From NCBI RefSeq assembly GCF_005860775.1, contig NZ_VCHQ01000009.1:1-64000 (forward strand): 64,000 nt of DNA. The letters are read 5' to 3'. Under the pieces are notes generated by a model. That model was not told the DNA's origin and ran no database searches. It saw only the letters and a list, made by a program, of their open reading frames with translations. The translations under genes were made by a program, and so were the position numbers. The stretch is from Klebsiella indica (lineage in GTDB: Bacteria; Pseudomonadota; Gammaproteobacteria; Enterobacterales; Enterobacteriaceae). Positions 56,458 through 64,000 of the stretch are shown piece by piece. How positions within the stretch are numbered: position 1 is the first letter of the stretch; every line of letters starts with the position of its first letter.

Positions 56458-56955
56458 TTAATTCTGCGTATCGAGCGTTGCCAGTTCTTTATCAATAAAG
56501 TACAGACCTTCGCCGCTTTTTCCTGCGAGGGTCAGTTTATCAATAACAGATTTAAACAGTTTCTCTTCTTCATGTTGCTCTGCAACGTACCATTGCAGGA
56601 AATTAAAGGTCGGATAATCCTGACCGGTCATCGCCGCATGCGCCAGTTCGTTAATTTTCTGCGTAATTAACTGTTCGTGTTTATAGGTGGCGCGGAAGAG
56701 TTCGTCCAGTGAAGCATATTCCGCCGCCGGTGATTCGATAGCTGCGATGCAGGGCAGGCTACCGGTATCCGTCAGATAATCGAACAGGCGCTGCATATGG
56801 GTCATCTCTTCCTGCGCGTGGCGACGCAGAAATGCCGCGGCGCCTTCAAAACTGTGGTAGCTGCACCATGCACTCATTTGCTGATAAAGCAGAGAGGAGT
56901 AAAGTTCAAGGTTCATCTGTGCATTGAGCTTGTCGATCATTTCTGTTTTTAGCAT
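56458..56955 (-). CDS. ftnA: Ferritin FtnA
   Basis: 165 aa non-haem ferritin, 24-mer iron store in the cytosol. Ferroxidase ligands E17, E50, H53 and E94 are present, and EQHEEEKLF supplies the last site residues. Start [11 protein letters not shown] matches E. coli; a longer in-frame extension is leader. Divergent from the isomerase gene. Confidence 0.97.
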   Translation of the reverse strand: MLKTEMIDKLNAQMNLELYSSLLYQQMSAWCSYHSFEGAAAFLRRHAQEEMTHMQRLFDYLTDTGSLPCIAAIESPAAEYASLDELFRATYKHEQLITQKINELAHAAMTGQDYPTFNFLQWYVAEQHEEEKLFKSVIDKLTLAGKSGEGLYFIDKELATLDTQN

Positions 56956-57372
56956 CAGGTTTTCTCCGCAAATAAAATAAAAGCATATTTTGTCGTCACT
57001 ATAATTTGTTATTAATTTATTTGCAAAAAGTAAATTAATAAAATGATTTATTAATAATGCAAATGGGAATAACACGCATTGGCACTTTAATAAATAATGA
57101 GAATGGTTTTAATTTAATATTTGACGTTATTCATTATCACCGCAGATCTCGTGCTAAAAACGGGCACCCGCAGACAACACGTCGGAAATGGTTTGAGCAG
57201 CAACGGGGAGAGTCAGGCTGTGCAGGGGGGAGAATGAAAAGTGTGAGGGGATATGCAATTTATAAAACAACTTTTCATAAAATTTGAAAGTATGTTTATG
57301 TGGTGCTATCGTTAAGGGCAACGCTAACGAACTATCGCGGGCGAACCCGCACAGCATTCAGGAGAGTAAAGC
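56956..57372. promoter_or_regulatory. ftnA-isomerase divergent control region
   Basis: 417 bp, AT-rich on the ftnA side (57000-57130) with two KdgR-like boxes near the isomerase (57263-57277; weaker 57285-57299). No intact gene is seen. Confidence 0.5.
57263..57277 (+). promoter_or_regulatory. Candidate KdgR operator of the DhuI-like gene
   Basis: TAAAACAACTTTTCA matches the KdgR pattern TRAAAYRNYRTTTYA at 13 of the 14 specified bases, 96 bp before the isomerase start. A weaker box, TGAAAGTATGTTTAT, follows at 57285-57299. Confidence 0.55.
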
Positions 57373-58011
57373 ATGAAAATCGCACTGATGATGGAAAATA
57401 GCCAGGCGAACAAAAACGCCATTATCCTCAATGAGTTAAACGCCGTTGCTGAGGAAAAAGGCTTCCCGGTTTACAACGTCGGTATGAGCGATGAAAACGA
57501 CCACCACCTGACTTATATTCATTTGGGTATTATGGCCAGCATTTTGCTGAACTCGAAAGCGGTAGATTTTGTAGTTACCGGCTGCGGTACCGGCCAGGGG
57601 GCCATGATGTCGTTGAATATTCATCCGGGAGTGGTTTGCGGCTACTGTATCGATCCGGCTGACGCTTTCCTTTTTGCGCAGATCAACAACGGGAATGCGC
57701 TTTCTCTGCCGTTTGCAAAAGGTTTTGGCTGGGGAGCCGAATTGAACGTTCGCTTTATCTTTGAGAAAGCGTTTACTGGCCGTAAAGGTGAAGGTTATCC
57801 GCCTGAACGTAAAGAACCGCAGGTTCGCAATGCCGGAATACTGAACACCGTTAAAGCCGCTGTTGTGAAAGATAACTATCTGGATACACTGCGTGCGATC
57901 GATCCCGAACTGGTGAAAACCGCTGTTTCCGGTCCGCGCTTCCAGCAGTGCTTCTTTGAAAACTGCCAGGATAAAGAGATCGAAGCGTTTGTTCGTCAGA
58001 TTGTCGGCTGA
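57373..58011 (+). CDS. RpiB/LacAB-family isomerase, DhuI-like (unsaturated uronate)
   Basis: 212 aa. Family motif VDFVVTGCGTGQGAMM supplies the active-site cysteine region. The N-terminus (MKIALMMENSQANKN), the PGVVCG...DPADA segment and the tail FFENCQDKEIEAF resemble the streptococcal isomerase DhuI, which converts 4-deoxy-L-threo-5-hexosulose-uronate from glycosaminoglycans; true RpiB proteins are shorter (about 150 aa). KdgR-like boxes upstream support a uronate role. GGAGAGTAAAGC precedes ATG. The exact substrate is inferred. Confidence 0.78.
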   Translation: MKIALMMENSQANKNAIILNELNAVAEEKGFPVYNVGMSDENDHHLTYIHLGIMASILLNSKAVDFVVTGCGTGQGAMMSLNIHPGVVCGYCIDPADAFLFAQINNGNALSLPFAKGFGWGAELNVRFIFEKAFTGRKGEGYPPERKEPQVRNAGILNTVKAAVVKDNYLDTLRAIDPELVKTAVSGPRFQQCFFENCQDKEIEAFVRQIVG

Positions 58012-58030
58012 TCTTCAGTCAACTTAACAT

Positions 58031-58063
58031 GGGCCAGCGTGGCTGGCCCGTTCATTTTTTTTT
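58031..58063 (+). terminator. Rho-independent terminator of the DhuI-like gene
   Basis: GGGCCAGC-GTG-GCTGGCCC, then GTTCATTTTTTTTTG; overlaps the end of the convergent transporter gene. Confidence 0.9.
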
Positions 58064-59473
58064 GTTCGACACACTGCTGCCCGCCTCTCTTGTCAAATGC
58101 AAACTATCGATCATTCCCAACAGGCAAATCAGCGCAATAAAGATAAATGACAGGCGAAAGCTGATCCCCGGCTGATTTGCAAGACTGAACCATTCACTGA
58201 ATTTTTCCCCAATACGAATACCGATTGCTCCGAGGGTAATTCCGAGCCCGGCAGCCAGCTGTGAAGCCGTGCTGAACAGGGTATTGGCATAGCTCATCTG
58301 GGCTGACGGCACATCGGCAAAAGCGAGCGTGCTGACACCGGTAAACTGGATTGAGCGAAAGACGCCCCCGAGATAGAGAATCATAAAGATCAGCCAAACC
58401 GGCGTTTGTGGGGTTAAAAAGGCGCACGCAAGTAACGAGAGTACGTTTAATGCACCATTGATTAGCAGCAGGCGCCGAAAACCGAGTCTGCGAATCAGTG
58501 GTGTCGTCGCCGGTTTGATGGTTAAGTTGCCGACGAATACTGCCAGCACCAGCAGCCCGGAGTGGAACGGGTCCATGCCAAATCCGACCTGAAACAGCAG
58601 GGGTAACAGAAAGGGGACCGCGCTAATTGAGGCCCTGAACAGGGAGCCGCCGTACATGGTGACCCGGAAGGTGGGAATTTGCAGCGCATCAAGGCGCACC
58701 ATTGGGCACTCTGCCCGGCGAAAATGCCGCAAGGAGAAGAGCATACAGCCAAACCCTGGTAGCAACAGCGCCAGCAGTTGCCAGCTCAATGGCTGGCGAT
58801 CGCCGAGAACCTCCATCGCGGCGACCAGGCACACCATAGCGACGGCAGTAGCAACGAAGCCTGGAAGATCGAAGGGGCGCCTTTCCTCATCGCGAATATT
58901 TGGGATGATGCGTAACGACAGGGCGATAGCGATGAGTCCGATCGGCACATTAATAAAGAAGATCCAGTGCCAACTGGTGTAATTCGTGATGAATCCGCCC
59001 AGTGCCGGGCCAATAATGGGGGCGACCAGCGCGGGCCAGGTCAGGGTGGCAATGGCTTTAATCAGCTGATGCTTGGGCGTGCTACGCAGAACGGCCAGTC
59101 GGCCAACAGGGACCATCAGCGCACCGCCTGTTCCCTGAAGAATTCGCATTGCCACGAAGGTATCGACATTGGTTGACAACCCGCAAAAAACGGACGACAG
59201 GGTGAAGATTGCCAGCGCAAGGGTAAAGACTTTGCGCGCGCCAAAGCGGTCCGCTATCCAGCCGCTGGCGGGTATCAGGACGGCGAGAGTGATAAGATAC
59301 GCGCTGATGCCGATGTTCAGGTCGACCGCAGCAACACCAAAATCTTTCGCCATGTCAGGCAGGGCGGTAGCGATAACCGTACCGTCCAGGTATTCCATAA
59401 AAAATGCGCCAGCCACCAATAATGCCGGGGCGGAAAAGGAACGGTCGTCGCTGGAGGAAATATCTGCGCTCAT
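58052..59473 (-). CDS. MFS transporter (DHA2-like)
   Basis: 473 aa, 14 predicted helices; YLDGTVIATALPDMAKDF and WRIDRFG-type loop (WIADRFGARKVF) place it in the multidrug-type MFS branch (HsrA/EmrB relatives). The hydrophilic C-terminus ends SNKKK. It lies between the DhuI-like gene and azuC, on the opposite strand to both. A role in exporting or importing uronate-pathway metabolites is possible but unsupported; no KdgR box was seen in its upstream region. Confidence 0.85.
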   Translation of the reverse strand: MSADISSSDDRSFSAPALLVAGAFFMEYLDGTVIATALPDMAKDFGVAAVDLNIGISAYLITLAVLIPASGWIADRFGARKVFTLALAIFTLSSVFCGLSTNVDTFVAMRILQGTGGALMVPVGRLAVLRSTPKHQLIKAIATLTWPALVAPIIGPALGGFITNYTSWHWIFFINVPIGLIAIALSLRIIPNIRDEERRPFDLPGFVATAVAMVCLVAAMEVLGDRQPLSWQLLALLLPGFGCMLFSLRHFRRAECPMVRLDALQIPTFRVTMYGGSLFRASISAVPFLLPLLFQVGFGMDPFHSGLLVLAVFVGNLTIKPATTPLIRRLGFRRLLLINGALNVLSLLACAFLTPQTPVWLIFMILYLGGVFRSIQFTGVSTLAFADVPSAQMSYANTLFSTASQLAAGLGITLGAIGIRIGEKFSEWFSLANQPGISFRLSFIFIALICLLGMIDSLHLTREAGSSVSNKKK

Positions 59474-59581
59474 TGTTGTGTCACTGCAAGAGAAAGGGGT
59501 GAACCACGACAGGGCGCGGTTGCTATAACTATCCGATTTTGTTTGTTTTTTTTAATTCTTAAATTTATTTTGATGGTAAAG

Positions 59582-59628
59582 TGTGATTTAGCGCACATTT
59601 CTATTGATTTAATGTGATGCAGATCATA
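59582..59628 (+). promoter_or_regulatory. Two CRP-like sites upstream of azuC
   Basis: TGTGA-TTTAGC-GCACA (59582-59597) and TGTGA-TGCAGA-TCATA (59613-59628). In E. coli azuC is repressed by CRP and so is higher on glucose. Confidence 0.6.
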
Positions 59629-59678
59629 TTATAACCACATAGAGATTAACATCGGCATAACAAAAAGTGGAGTCACTC

Positions 59679-59762
59679 ATGAAACTGCGCAAAATCCTGA
59701 AAAACATTTTCAGAAACTACTGCAATACCTTCAAAGACGTACCTCCTGGCGGTATGTTCTGA
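59679..59762 (+). CDS. azuC: AzuC small membrane-associated protein / dual-function AzuCR RNA
   Basis: 27 aa, highly basic amphipathic start MKLRKILKNIF, ending VPPGGMF; E. coli AzuC is 28 aa and very similar. There the AzuCR transcript both encodes AzuC, which binds glycerol-3-phosphate dehydrogenase GlpD, and acts as a base-pairing RNA (formerly IsrB). A ribosome site GTGGAG lies eight bases upstream, and a strong terminator follows immediately. Too short for most gene callers. Confidence 0.92.
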   Translation: MKLRKILKNIFRNYCNTFKDVPPGGMF

Positions 59763-59763
59763 T

Positions 59764-59790
59764 AAAAAACCTGCTGCGGCAGGTTTTTTT
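59764..59790 (+). terminator. Rho-independent terminator of azuC
   Basis: AAAAAACCTGC-TGCG-GCAGGTTTTTTT hairpin directly after the azuC stop; also defines the 3' end of the AzuCR RNA. Confidence 0.92.
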
Positions 59791-59840
59791 ATCTCTCAAG
59801 ATTTAGGTTACTATTATGCTCCTGAAAAAAGGAGTAAAAA

Positions 59841-60092
59841 ATGTCTCAACCGCTCACCGAACATGACGAACTGGTTTCCGACGTGGTCGCCTGCCAGTTA
59901 GTTATCAAACAAATTCTTGATGTCATTGATATTATTGCCCCTGTTGAGGTGCGTGAAAAAATGACCACCCAGTTAAAAGCTATCGATTTTGCCAGTCATC
60001 CCGCCTCTGCCGATCCGGTGACGCTGCGGGCAGTGCAAAAAGCCATTGCCCTGATTGAACTGAAGTTTACCCCGCAGGAAGACGCGCACTAA
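59841..60092 (+). CDS. yecJ: DUF2766 protein YecJ
   Basis: 83 aa, small acidic helical protein; recognised as YecJ by position (after azuC) and sequence ([22 protein letters not shown]). AAAGGAG lies eight bases before ATG. Function unknown. Followed by a hairpin shared with the convergent GPH transporter. Confidence 0.9.
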   Translation: MSQPLTEHDELVSDVVACQLVIKQILDVIDIIAPVEVREKMTTQLKAIDFASHPASADPVTLRAVQKAIALIELKFTPQEDAH

Positions 60093-60102
60093 CCGTCTGT
60101 CG

Positions 60103-60127
60103 TCCCGCTATCGTCAGGATAGCGGGA
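60103..60127. terminator. Hairpin between convergent yecJ and the GPH transporter
   Basis: TCCCGCTATC-GTCAG-GATAGCGGGA, a 10-bp perfect stem; no strong T tract. Confidence 0.6.
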
Positions 60128-60141
60128 GCAATATCATTGGG

Positions 60142-61704
60142 TTAGTGGGAAACCGCGGCGCGGGTCGGCGTCTCCCCGGTATTTCTGAACAGTTTGTTGT
60201 TACCCCAGCACTCTTCATAGCGATGGCCAACTAAATCTTCAACAACAAGGCGAACATCCGGTGCGATATCAGCAATTTTTCCCCCCGCTTTAATGCGCGC
60301 AACCTCCTGCAGAACCAACATATGTGCTTTACGATCGAGCTTCATCTGCTTACTAAAGACAATTGCCGCCAGAGCCAGCAGAATCACTCCCACACAGAAC
60401 ACCACCGCAATAGCGGTTACTGCGCTTTCCGGTTGCGTATGCGCTTTTGACTGGAAGCCATAAAAGCTGAGTATAGCGCCCATGGTGAAGACGATAATTG
60501 AGCGTAAAATTTTGCCAGAAAAGGTCATTGCCCCTGCATAAATACCTTCACGACGGCGGCCGGTATAGATCTCATCAACATCGGCTAAAAAAGTGTATAC
60601 GGTCCACGGAATGTAATACACGCCACCGGTACCCAGGCCGAACAGTACGGTGATACCAAACATCAGGATGGTGGCCAGGTGAGCAGGCAAATGGAAGAAC
60701 CATAACGACGTATAAAGCATCACGGAAAAGATAACCACGCCCAATGCCAGAATGTAGGGTTTACTGAACCCTTTTTTCACGCACAGGCCGATAAACAGCG
60801 CGGTAGAGATCAATTGCAGAATAGAGTTCAGGCTGTTAAGACCGGCGACCATGGCCGGATCGTGTTGCAGAACGAAAATAACAAAGTAGGTAAAGATAGA
60901 GGCAAACAGCCATTCGGCGCCAAACCCACACAGATACATACCGAGGTGTTTACGGAATACGCGCAGATAAAATGTCGAGCGCATATCTTTCGCCAGCATA
61001 AGAAGAGTATTGAGTAATCCTTTTCTCTCTTCGCGGCGGTTTTCCTCTTCGCGCGGTCGCTCCCAACTGCAATACCATAAGCAGGAGATCGCGATAATGA
61101 GAATGACGCCGTAGGTCAGGCCGGTCAGGAAGAACGGCGTAGCGGATTCTTTGCCGTAAAGCAGGATGTACTGACCGGGAATAAATGCCGCCAGAAAGTT
61201 AGCCAGTTTACCGAAAATCGCTTTGTAACCTGTGAGTTTCGACCGCAACGAGAAATCGTCGGTCATCTCGGTCGCCAGCGTTTCGTATGGGACCATAATT
61301 GACGTGTATATAATTTCAAAGGCCACGTAGGTGCACAGGTAGTACCAAAAGCCGAGTCCGTCTATCCATAACAGTGGATAAAACATCATCAGCGGGATAC
61401 CGATTAATAAAAAGAAACGACGACGGCCAAAGCGTTTACCGAGGCGCGTTTTGCCAAAGTTATCGGTGAGATACCCCATTAGCGGGTTACTGATTGCGTC
61501 GATAATGCTGGCGACGGAGAAAATAAAAGAGGCTTCGATCAGCGTCAGCCCACAAAATGTTGTATAAAAATAGAGTAGCCACGCGCCGCTGATCGCCAGT
61601 GCGCCGCTTCCCAGTAAATTTCCGCCGCCGTAGGCTAACTGATGGCGTAACAAAATCGGTCTTCCCTGCAGCCCTTCAGAGGCTGAAGCCGTGTATCTTG
61701 CCAT
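60142..61704 (-). CDS. GPH-family sugar/oligo-uronide transporter
   Basis: 520 aa, 12 helices, glycoside-pentoside-hexuronide:cation symporter family (MelB/TogT/YihO relatives): LRHQLAYGGGNLLGSG, DAISNPLMGYLTDN and PYETLATEMTDDFSLRSKLTGYK are the family blocks. The C-terminal soluble extension (about residues 465-520) is longer than in MelB. A KdgR-like box 28 bp upstream and a CRP site 67 bp upstream point to a uronide or oligouronide as substrate. It sits at the place of ftnB in E. coli. Substrate inferred only. Confidence 0.85.
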   Translation of the reverse strand: MARYTASASEGLQGRPILLRHQLAYGGGNLLGSGALAISGAWLLYFYTTFCGLTLIEASFIFSVASIIDAISNPLMGYLTDNFGKTRLGKRFGRRRFFLLIGIPLMMFYPLLWIDGLGFWYYLCTYVAFEIIYTSIMVPYETLATEMTDDFSLRSKLTGYKAIFGKLANFLAAFIPGQYILLYGKESATPFFLTGLTYGVILIIAISCLWYCSWERPREEENRREERKGLLNTLLMLAKDMRSTFYLRVFRKHLGMYLCGFGAEWLFASIFTYFVIFVLQHDPAMVAGLNSLNSILQLISTALFIGLCVKKGFSKPYILALGVVIFSVMLYTSLWFFHLPAHLATILMFGITVLFGLGTGGVYYIPWTVYTFLADVDEIYTGRRREGIYAGAMTFSGKILRSIIVFTMGAILSFYGFQSKAHTQPESAVTAIAVVFCVGVILLALAAIVFSKQMKLDRKAHMLVLQEVARIKAGGKIADIAPDVRLVVEDLVGHRYEECWGNNKLFRNTGETPTRAAVSH

Positions 61705-61731
61705 TAAAATAAACTCCGAGTTTTTAATTTT

Positions 61732-61746
61732 TGAAACACTGTTTTT
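61732..61746 (-). promoter_or_regulatory. Candidate KdgR operator of the GPH transporter
   Basis: TGAAACACTGTTTTT matches TGAAACANTGTTTCA except for the last two bases; it starts 28 bp upstream of the transporter ATG, where it would block transcription. Confidence 0.65.
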
Positions 61747-61767
61747 ATATTATTAGATTATGGTTTT

Positions 61768-61789
61768 AAATGTGATCGAGATCACCAAT
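61768..61789 (-). promoter_or_regulatory. CRP site of the GPH transporter
   Basis: TGTGA-TCGAGA-TCACC (61771-61786) with AT-rich flanks is a near-perfect CRP site, 22 bp upstream of the KdgR-like box. Confidence 0.75.
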
Positions 61790-62387
61790 AGTTTTCATAA
61801 CCTGTCTGTTGCGCATTAATGTGATCTGTTTAAAAATTTTTAATTCATTTTTTGAATTTAAAAGCGGGTTATTAGCGAAAAATGTTTTAAAACGATGGCG
61901 ATGAGTAACGATAGTGATGGTGATAATGCGTCTGTTTTACGCTAAAGCGTCGACACAGAATATGCAGGTGCGGCACTGGCTGCGCGCGGTATTCAGCGAA
62001 CTAAATTGATTCGCCTTCCGTCTGAATTTGTGCGTACCGTGCAGTCTGTTTGCTGGGGAAGGTGCCTCGCATACTCAGTCATACGGGACATACTCAATGT
62101 ACCCACAAGGATAAGCCTGCTGGTGATATAGATGATACTGCTATTATGAGCGTCAATTGTATGATAATTGGCGCTTTTTTTATGGCTTTTTTCGCTGTTT
62201 TTATGTACGCAATTACTGTAATTCCGCGATGTGATTGCGCTCTCGTATGGAGAAATAATTTCCGGTTAATACTGTTTTAACAATGGCAGTCATGATCGAG
62301 ATTTTTCTAATGCCTTGTTTTTCGTCTGATTTAAAAATTAATTCCGATTTTTCCCTACATAAGAGCGAATAAAAGCTGGAGTTTACC
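61790..62387. other. Gene-free region between the GPH transporter and araF
   Basis: 598 bp without a convincing gene. It carries another TGTGA half-site (61820 region), a strong terminator (62150-62180) and the araF promoter to its right. AraC half-sites could not be placed with confidence. Confidence 0.4.
62150..62180 (+). terminator. Orphan Rho-independent terminator
   Basis: GCGTCAATT / AATTGGCGC stem followed by seven T residues on the + strand, about 210 bp before araF. No protein gene ends here on that strand, so it may close a small RNA or a leader transcript. Confidence 0.75.
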
Positions 62388-63368
62388 ATGCACATATTTA
62401 CTAAAGCCCTGGCGGCGATTGGTCTCGCCGCAGTTATGTCACAATCAGCTATGGCTGAGACGCTTAAGCTGGGTTTTCTGGTGAAACAACCCGAAGAGCC
62501 ATGGTTTCAAACCGAGTGGAAATTTGCCGATAAGGCCGGTAAAGATTTAGGTTTCGATGTGATTAAGATTGCCGTACCCGACGGCGAGAAAACCCTGAAC
62601 GCCATTGATAGTCTGGCGGCCAGCGGAGCGAAAGGTTTCGTGATCTGTACGCCGGACCCGAAACTTGGGCCTGCGATTGTCGCTAAGGCACGCGGCTATG
62701 ATATGAAAGTCATTACCGTCGATGACCAGTTTGTCAATGCTAAGGGTAAACCGATGGACAGCGTGCCACTGGTAATGATGGCCGCCAGCGAAATTGGCGC
62801 ACGTCAGGGACAGGAGCTGTATAAAGAGATGCAGAAACGGGGTTGGGATGTGAAGGATACGGCGGTGATGGCGATCACGGCTGATGAACTCGATACCGCC
62901 CGCCGTCGTACCACCGGCTCAATGGATGCGCTGAAAGCCGCCGGTTTCCCGGAAAAGCAGATCTATCGTGTGCCAACCAAATCTAACGATATCCCCGGCG
63001 CTTTTGATGCCGGTAACTCCATGCTGGTTCAACATCCTGAAGTAAAACACTGGCTGATTGTCGGCATGAATGACAATACCGTGCTGGGCGGCGTGCGCGC
63101 CACCGAAGGCCAGGGTTTTAAAGCATCTGACGTCATTGGTATCGGCATTAACGGGGTGGATGCGGTGAATGAGTTGTCTAAGGCGCAGGCAACCGGTTTC
63201 TATGGCTCTCTGTTGCCGAGCCCGGATATCCACGGCTATAAAACCAGCGAGATGCTTTACAACTGGGTGACGAAAGGCGTTGAACCGCCGAAATTCACAG
63301 CCGTGACCGACGTGGTGTTGATTACCCGCGACAACTATAAAGAAGAGCTGGCGAAAAAGGGGCTATAA
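62388..63368 (+). CDS. araF: L-arabinose-binding periplasmic protein AraF
   Basis: 326 aa (E. coli 329, lacking the last few residues here). Signal peptide 1-23 (LAAIGLAAVMSQSAMA), mature start ETLKLGFLVKQPEEPWFQTEW. High-affinity L-arabinose receptor for the AraGH importer. CTGGAG lies seven bases before ATG. First gene of araFGH; S. Typhimurium LT2 is thought to lack this operon. Confidence 0.97.
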   Translation: MHIFTKALAAIGLAAVMSQSAMAETLKLGFLVKQPEEPWFQTEWKFADKAGKDLGFDVIKIAVPDGEKTLNAIDSLAASGAKGFVICTPDPKLGPAIVAKARGYDMKVITVDDQFVNAKGKPMDSVPLVMMAASEIGARQGQELYKEMQKRGWDVKDTAVMAITADELDTARRRTTGSMDALKAAGFPEKQIYRVPTKSNDIPGAFDAGNSMLVQHPEVKHWLIVGMNDNTVLGGVRATEGQGFKASDVIGIGINGVDAVNELSKAQATGFYGSLLPSPDIHGYKTSEMLYNWVTKGVEPPKFTAVTDVVLITRDNYKEELAKKGL

Positions 63369-63430
63369 GGCCTGATTGATCGGGCCCCTCGTCATCAACG
63401 GGAGGCCCAGTCCAGAAAAGCGGAGTCGTT

Positions 63431-64000
63431 ATGCAACAGTCAACCCCTTATCTCTCATTTCACGGCATTACCATGACCTTCCCGGGCGTTAAAGCGCTGT
63501 CCGATATTAGCTTTGACTGCTATGCCGGACAGATTCACGCTTTGATGGGAGAAAACGGCGCCGGGAAATCCACGCTGCTGAAAATTCTCAGCGGTAACTA
63601 CATACCGACTGCCGGCAGTCTGCAAATCAGAGGCCAGCAGATGGTATTTAATAATACCACCGAGGCATTGAACGCCGGCGTGGCGATTATCTATCAGGAA
63701 CTGCATCTGATCCCGGAAATGACCGTGGCGGAAAATATCTACCTCGGACAGCTTCCGCACAAAGGCGGGATCGTCAACCGTTCGCTGCTCAACTATGAGG
63801 CGCGTTTGCAACTTGAGCATCTGGGACTCGATATCGACCCGGAAACGCCGCTGAAATATCTCTCCATTGGCCAGTGGCAAATGGTGGAGATTGCCAAGGC
63901 GCTGGCGCGTAACGCCAAAATCATCGCCTTTGACGAACCGACGAGTTCGCTTTCAGCCCGGGAAATCGAAAACCTGTTCCGGGTGATTCGCGAACTGCGT
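63431..64000 (+). CDS. araG: L-arabinose ABC transporter ATPase AraG (cut by window end)
   Basis: The first 190 residues are present. The first ATPase domain has Walker [11 protein letters not shown]-loop in IYQE, signature [18 protein letters not shown] and Walker [13 protein letters not shown]. The frame is open to the window edge; the full protein in E. coli is 504 aa with two ATPase domains. Couples ATP hydrolysis to arabinose import through AraH. 62 bp after araF. Confidence 0.97.
   Translation, partial: MQQSTPYLSFHGITMTFPGVKALSDISFDCYAGQIHALMGENGAGKSTLLKILSGNYIPTAGSLQIRGQQMVFNNTTEALNAGVAIIYQELHLIPEMTVAENIYLGQLPHKGGIVNRSLLNYEARLQLEHLGLDIDPETPLKYLSIGQWQMVEIAKALARNAKIIAFDEPTSSLSAREIENLFRVIRELR

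Noticed and set aside
57285-57299. Second KdgR-like box TGAAAGTATGTTTAT
   Set aside because: Only the TGAAA half is good; kept as a weak accessory to the better box at 57263-57277, not as a separate feature.
62050-62280. 76-aa open frame upstream of araF
   Set aside because: It crosses the strong terminator at 62150-62180 and has no ribosome site or recognisable domain.
1-64000. CRISPR arrays, tRNA/rRNA genes, prophage or integrase
   Set aside because: No regularly spaced repeats, no cloverleaf sequence and no integrase, capsid or terminase-like gene was seen anywhere in the window.

Overview
The window is enterobacterial chromosome, about 52-55% GC by eye. It is colinear over its first 54 kb with the yebQ-to-emtA segment of Salmonella/Citrobacter. 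A PBP3SAL-type second division PBP and an STM1808-type NsrR-regulated gene point to that clade. Several proteins (NhaB, DsbB, FadR, TsaB) look about as far from the S. Typhimurium versions as from E. coli, as I remember them, so Citrobacter or a deep Salmonella relative fits better than S. enterica. This comparison is from memory only. No rRNA, tRNA, CRISPR array or prophage was seen.

Layout: 1-619 holds an apparent non-autonomous IS4-like element (18-bp terminal inverted repeats, 13-bp flanking repeat, GC-rich hairpin-rich core). 620-19381 is core: yebQ, kdgR, yobH, mgrB, yebO, a broken yobF, cspC, a PBP3SAL-like PBP, rlmA, mntP (Mn riboswitch, MntR and Fur sites), yobD, manXYZ, yoaE, pdeD, sdaA, nudL, pabB, yoaH. 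19398-28521 is an accessory polysaccharide-lyase/ABC-importer locus between yoaH and yoaB. 28623-39134 is core: yoaB, yoaA, tsaB (after a 127-bp ERIC), yeaY, fadD, rnd, minEDC, ycgLMN. 39135-42940 is an accessory junction with a secreted Ser-rich protein, a umuC relic, a LysR/SDR pair, a yedK-type relic and an NsrR-controlled YeaR-like gene. 42953-53886 is core: dsbB, nhaB, fadR, ycgB, dadAX, cvrA, ldcA, emtA. From 54078 on, genes that sit far from emtA in E. coli and LT2 follow directly: yecA, tyrP, yecH, ftnA, then an isomerase, two transporters, azuC, yecJ, araF and a truncated araG.

Main biological theme: the window encodes KdgR, the repressor of uronate catabolism, plus three separate loci with good KdgR-box matches. 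These are (i) the divergent promoter of the lyase/ABC locus (23009-23023), (ii) a LacAB/RpiB-family gene resembling the streptococcal unsaturated-uronate isomerase DhuI (box 57263-57277), and (iii) a GPH-family sugar transporter (box 61732-61746, beside a near-ideal CRP site). Together they suggest a dispersed KdgR regulon for uptake, depolymerisation and isomerisation of unsaturated oligo-uronides, possibly host glycosaminoglycans. The locus has one periplasmic and one cytoplasmic copy of the same lyase family, plus a cytoplasmic heparinase-II/III-like protein.

Other regulator-target links inside the window: FadR with fadD and probably its own promoter, NsrR box with the YeaR-like gene, TyrR box with tyrP, PhoP box with mgrB. 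Functions of core genes are assigned by remembered family similarity and visible motifs; no database search was run.
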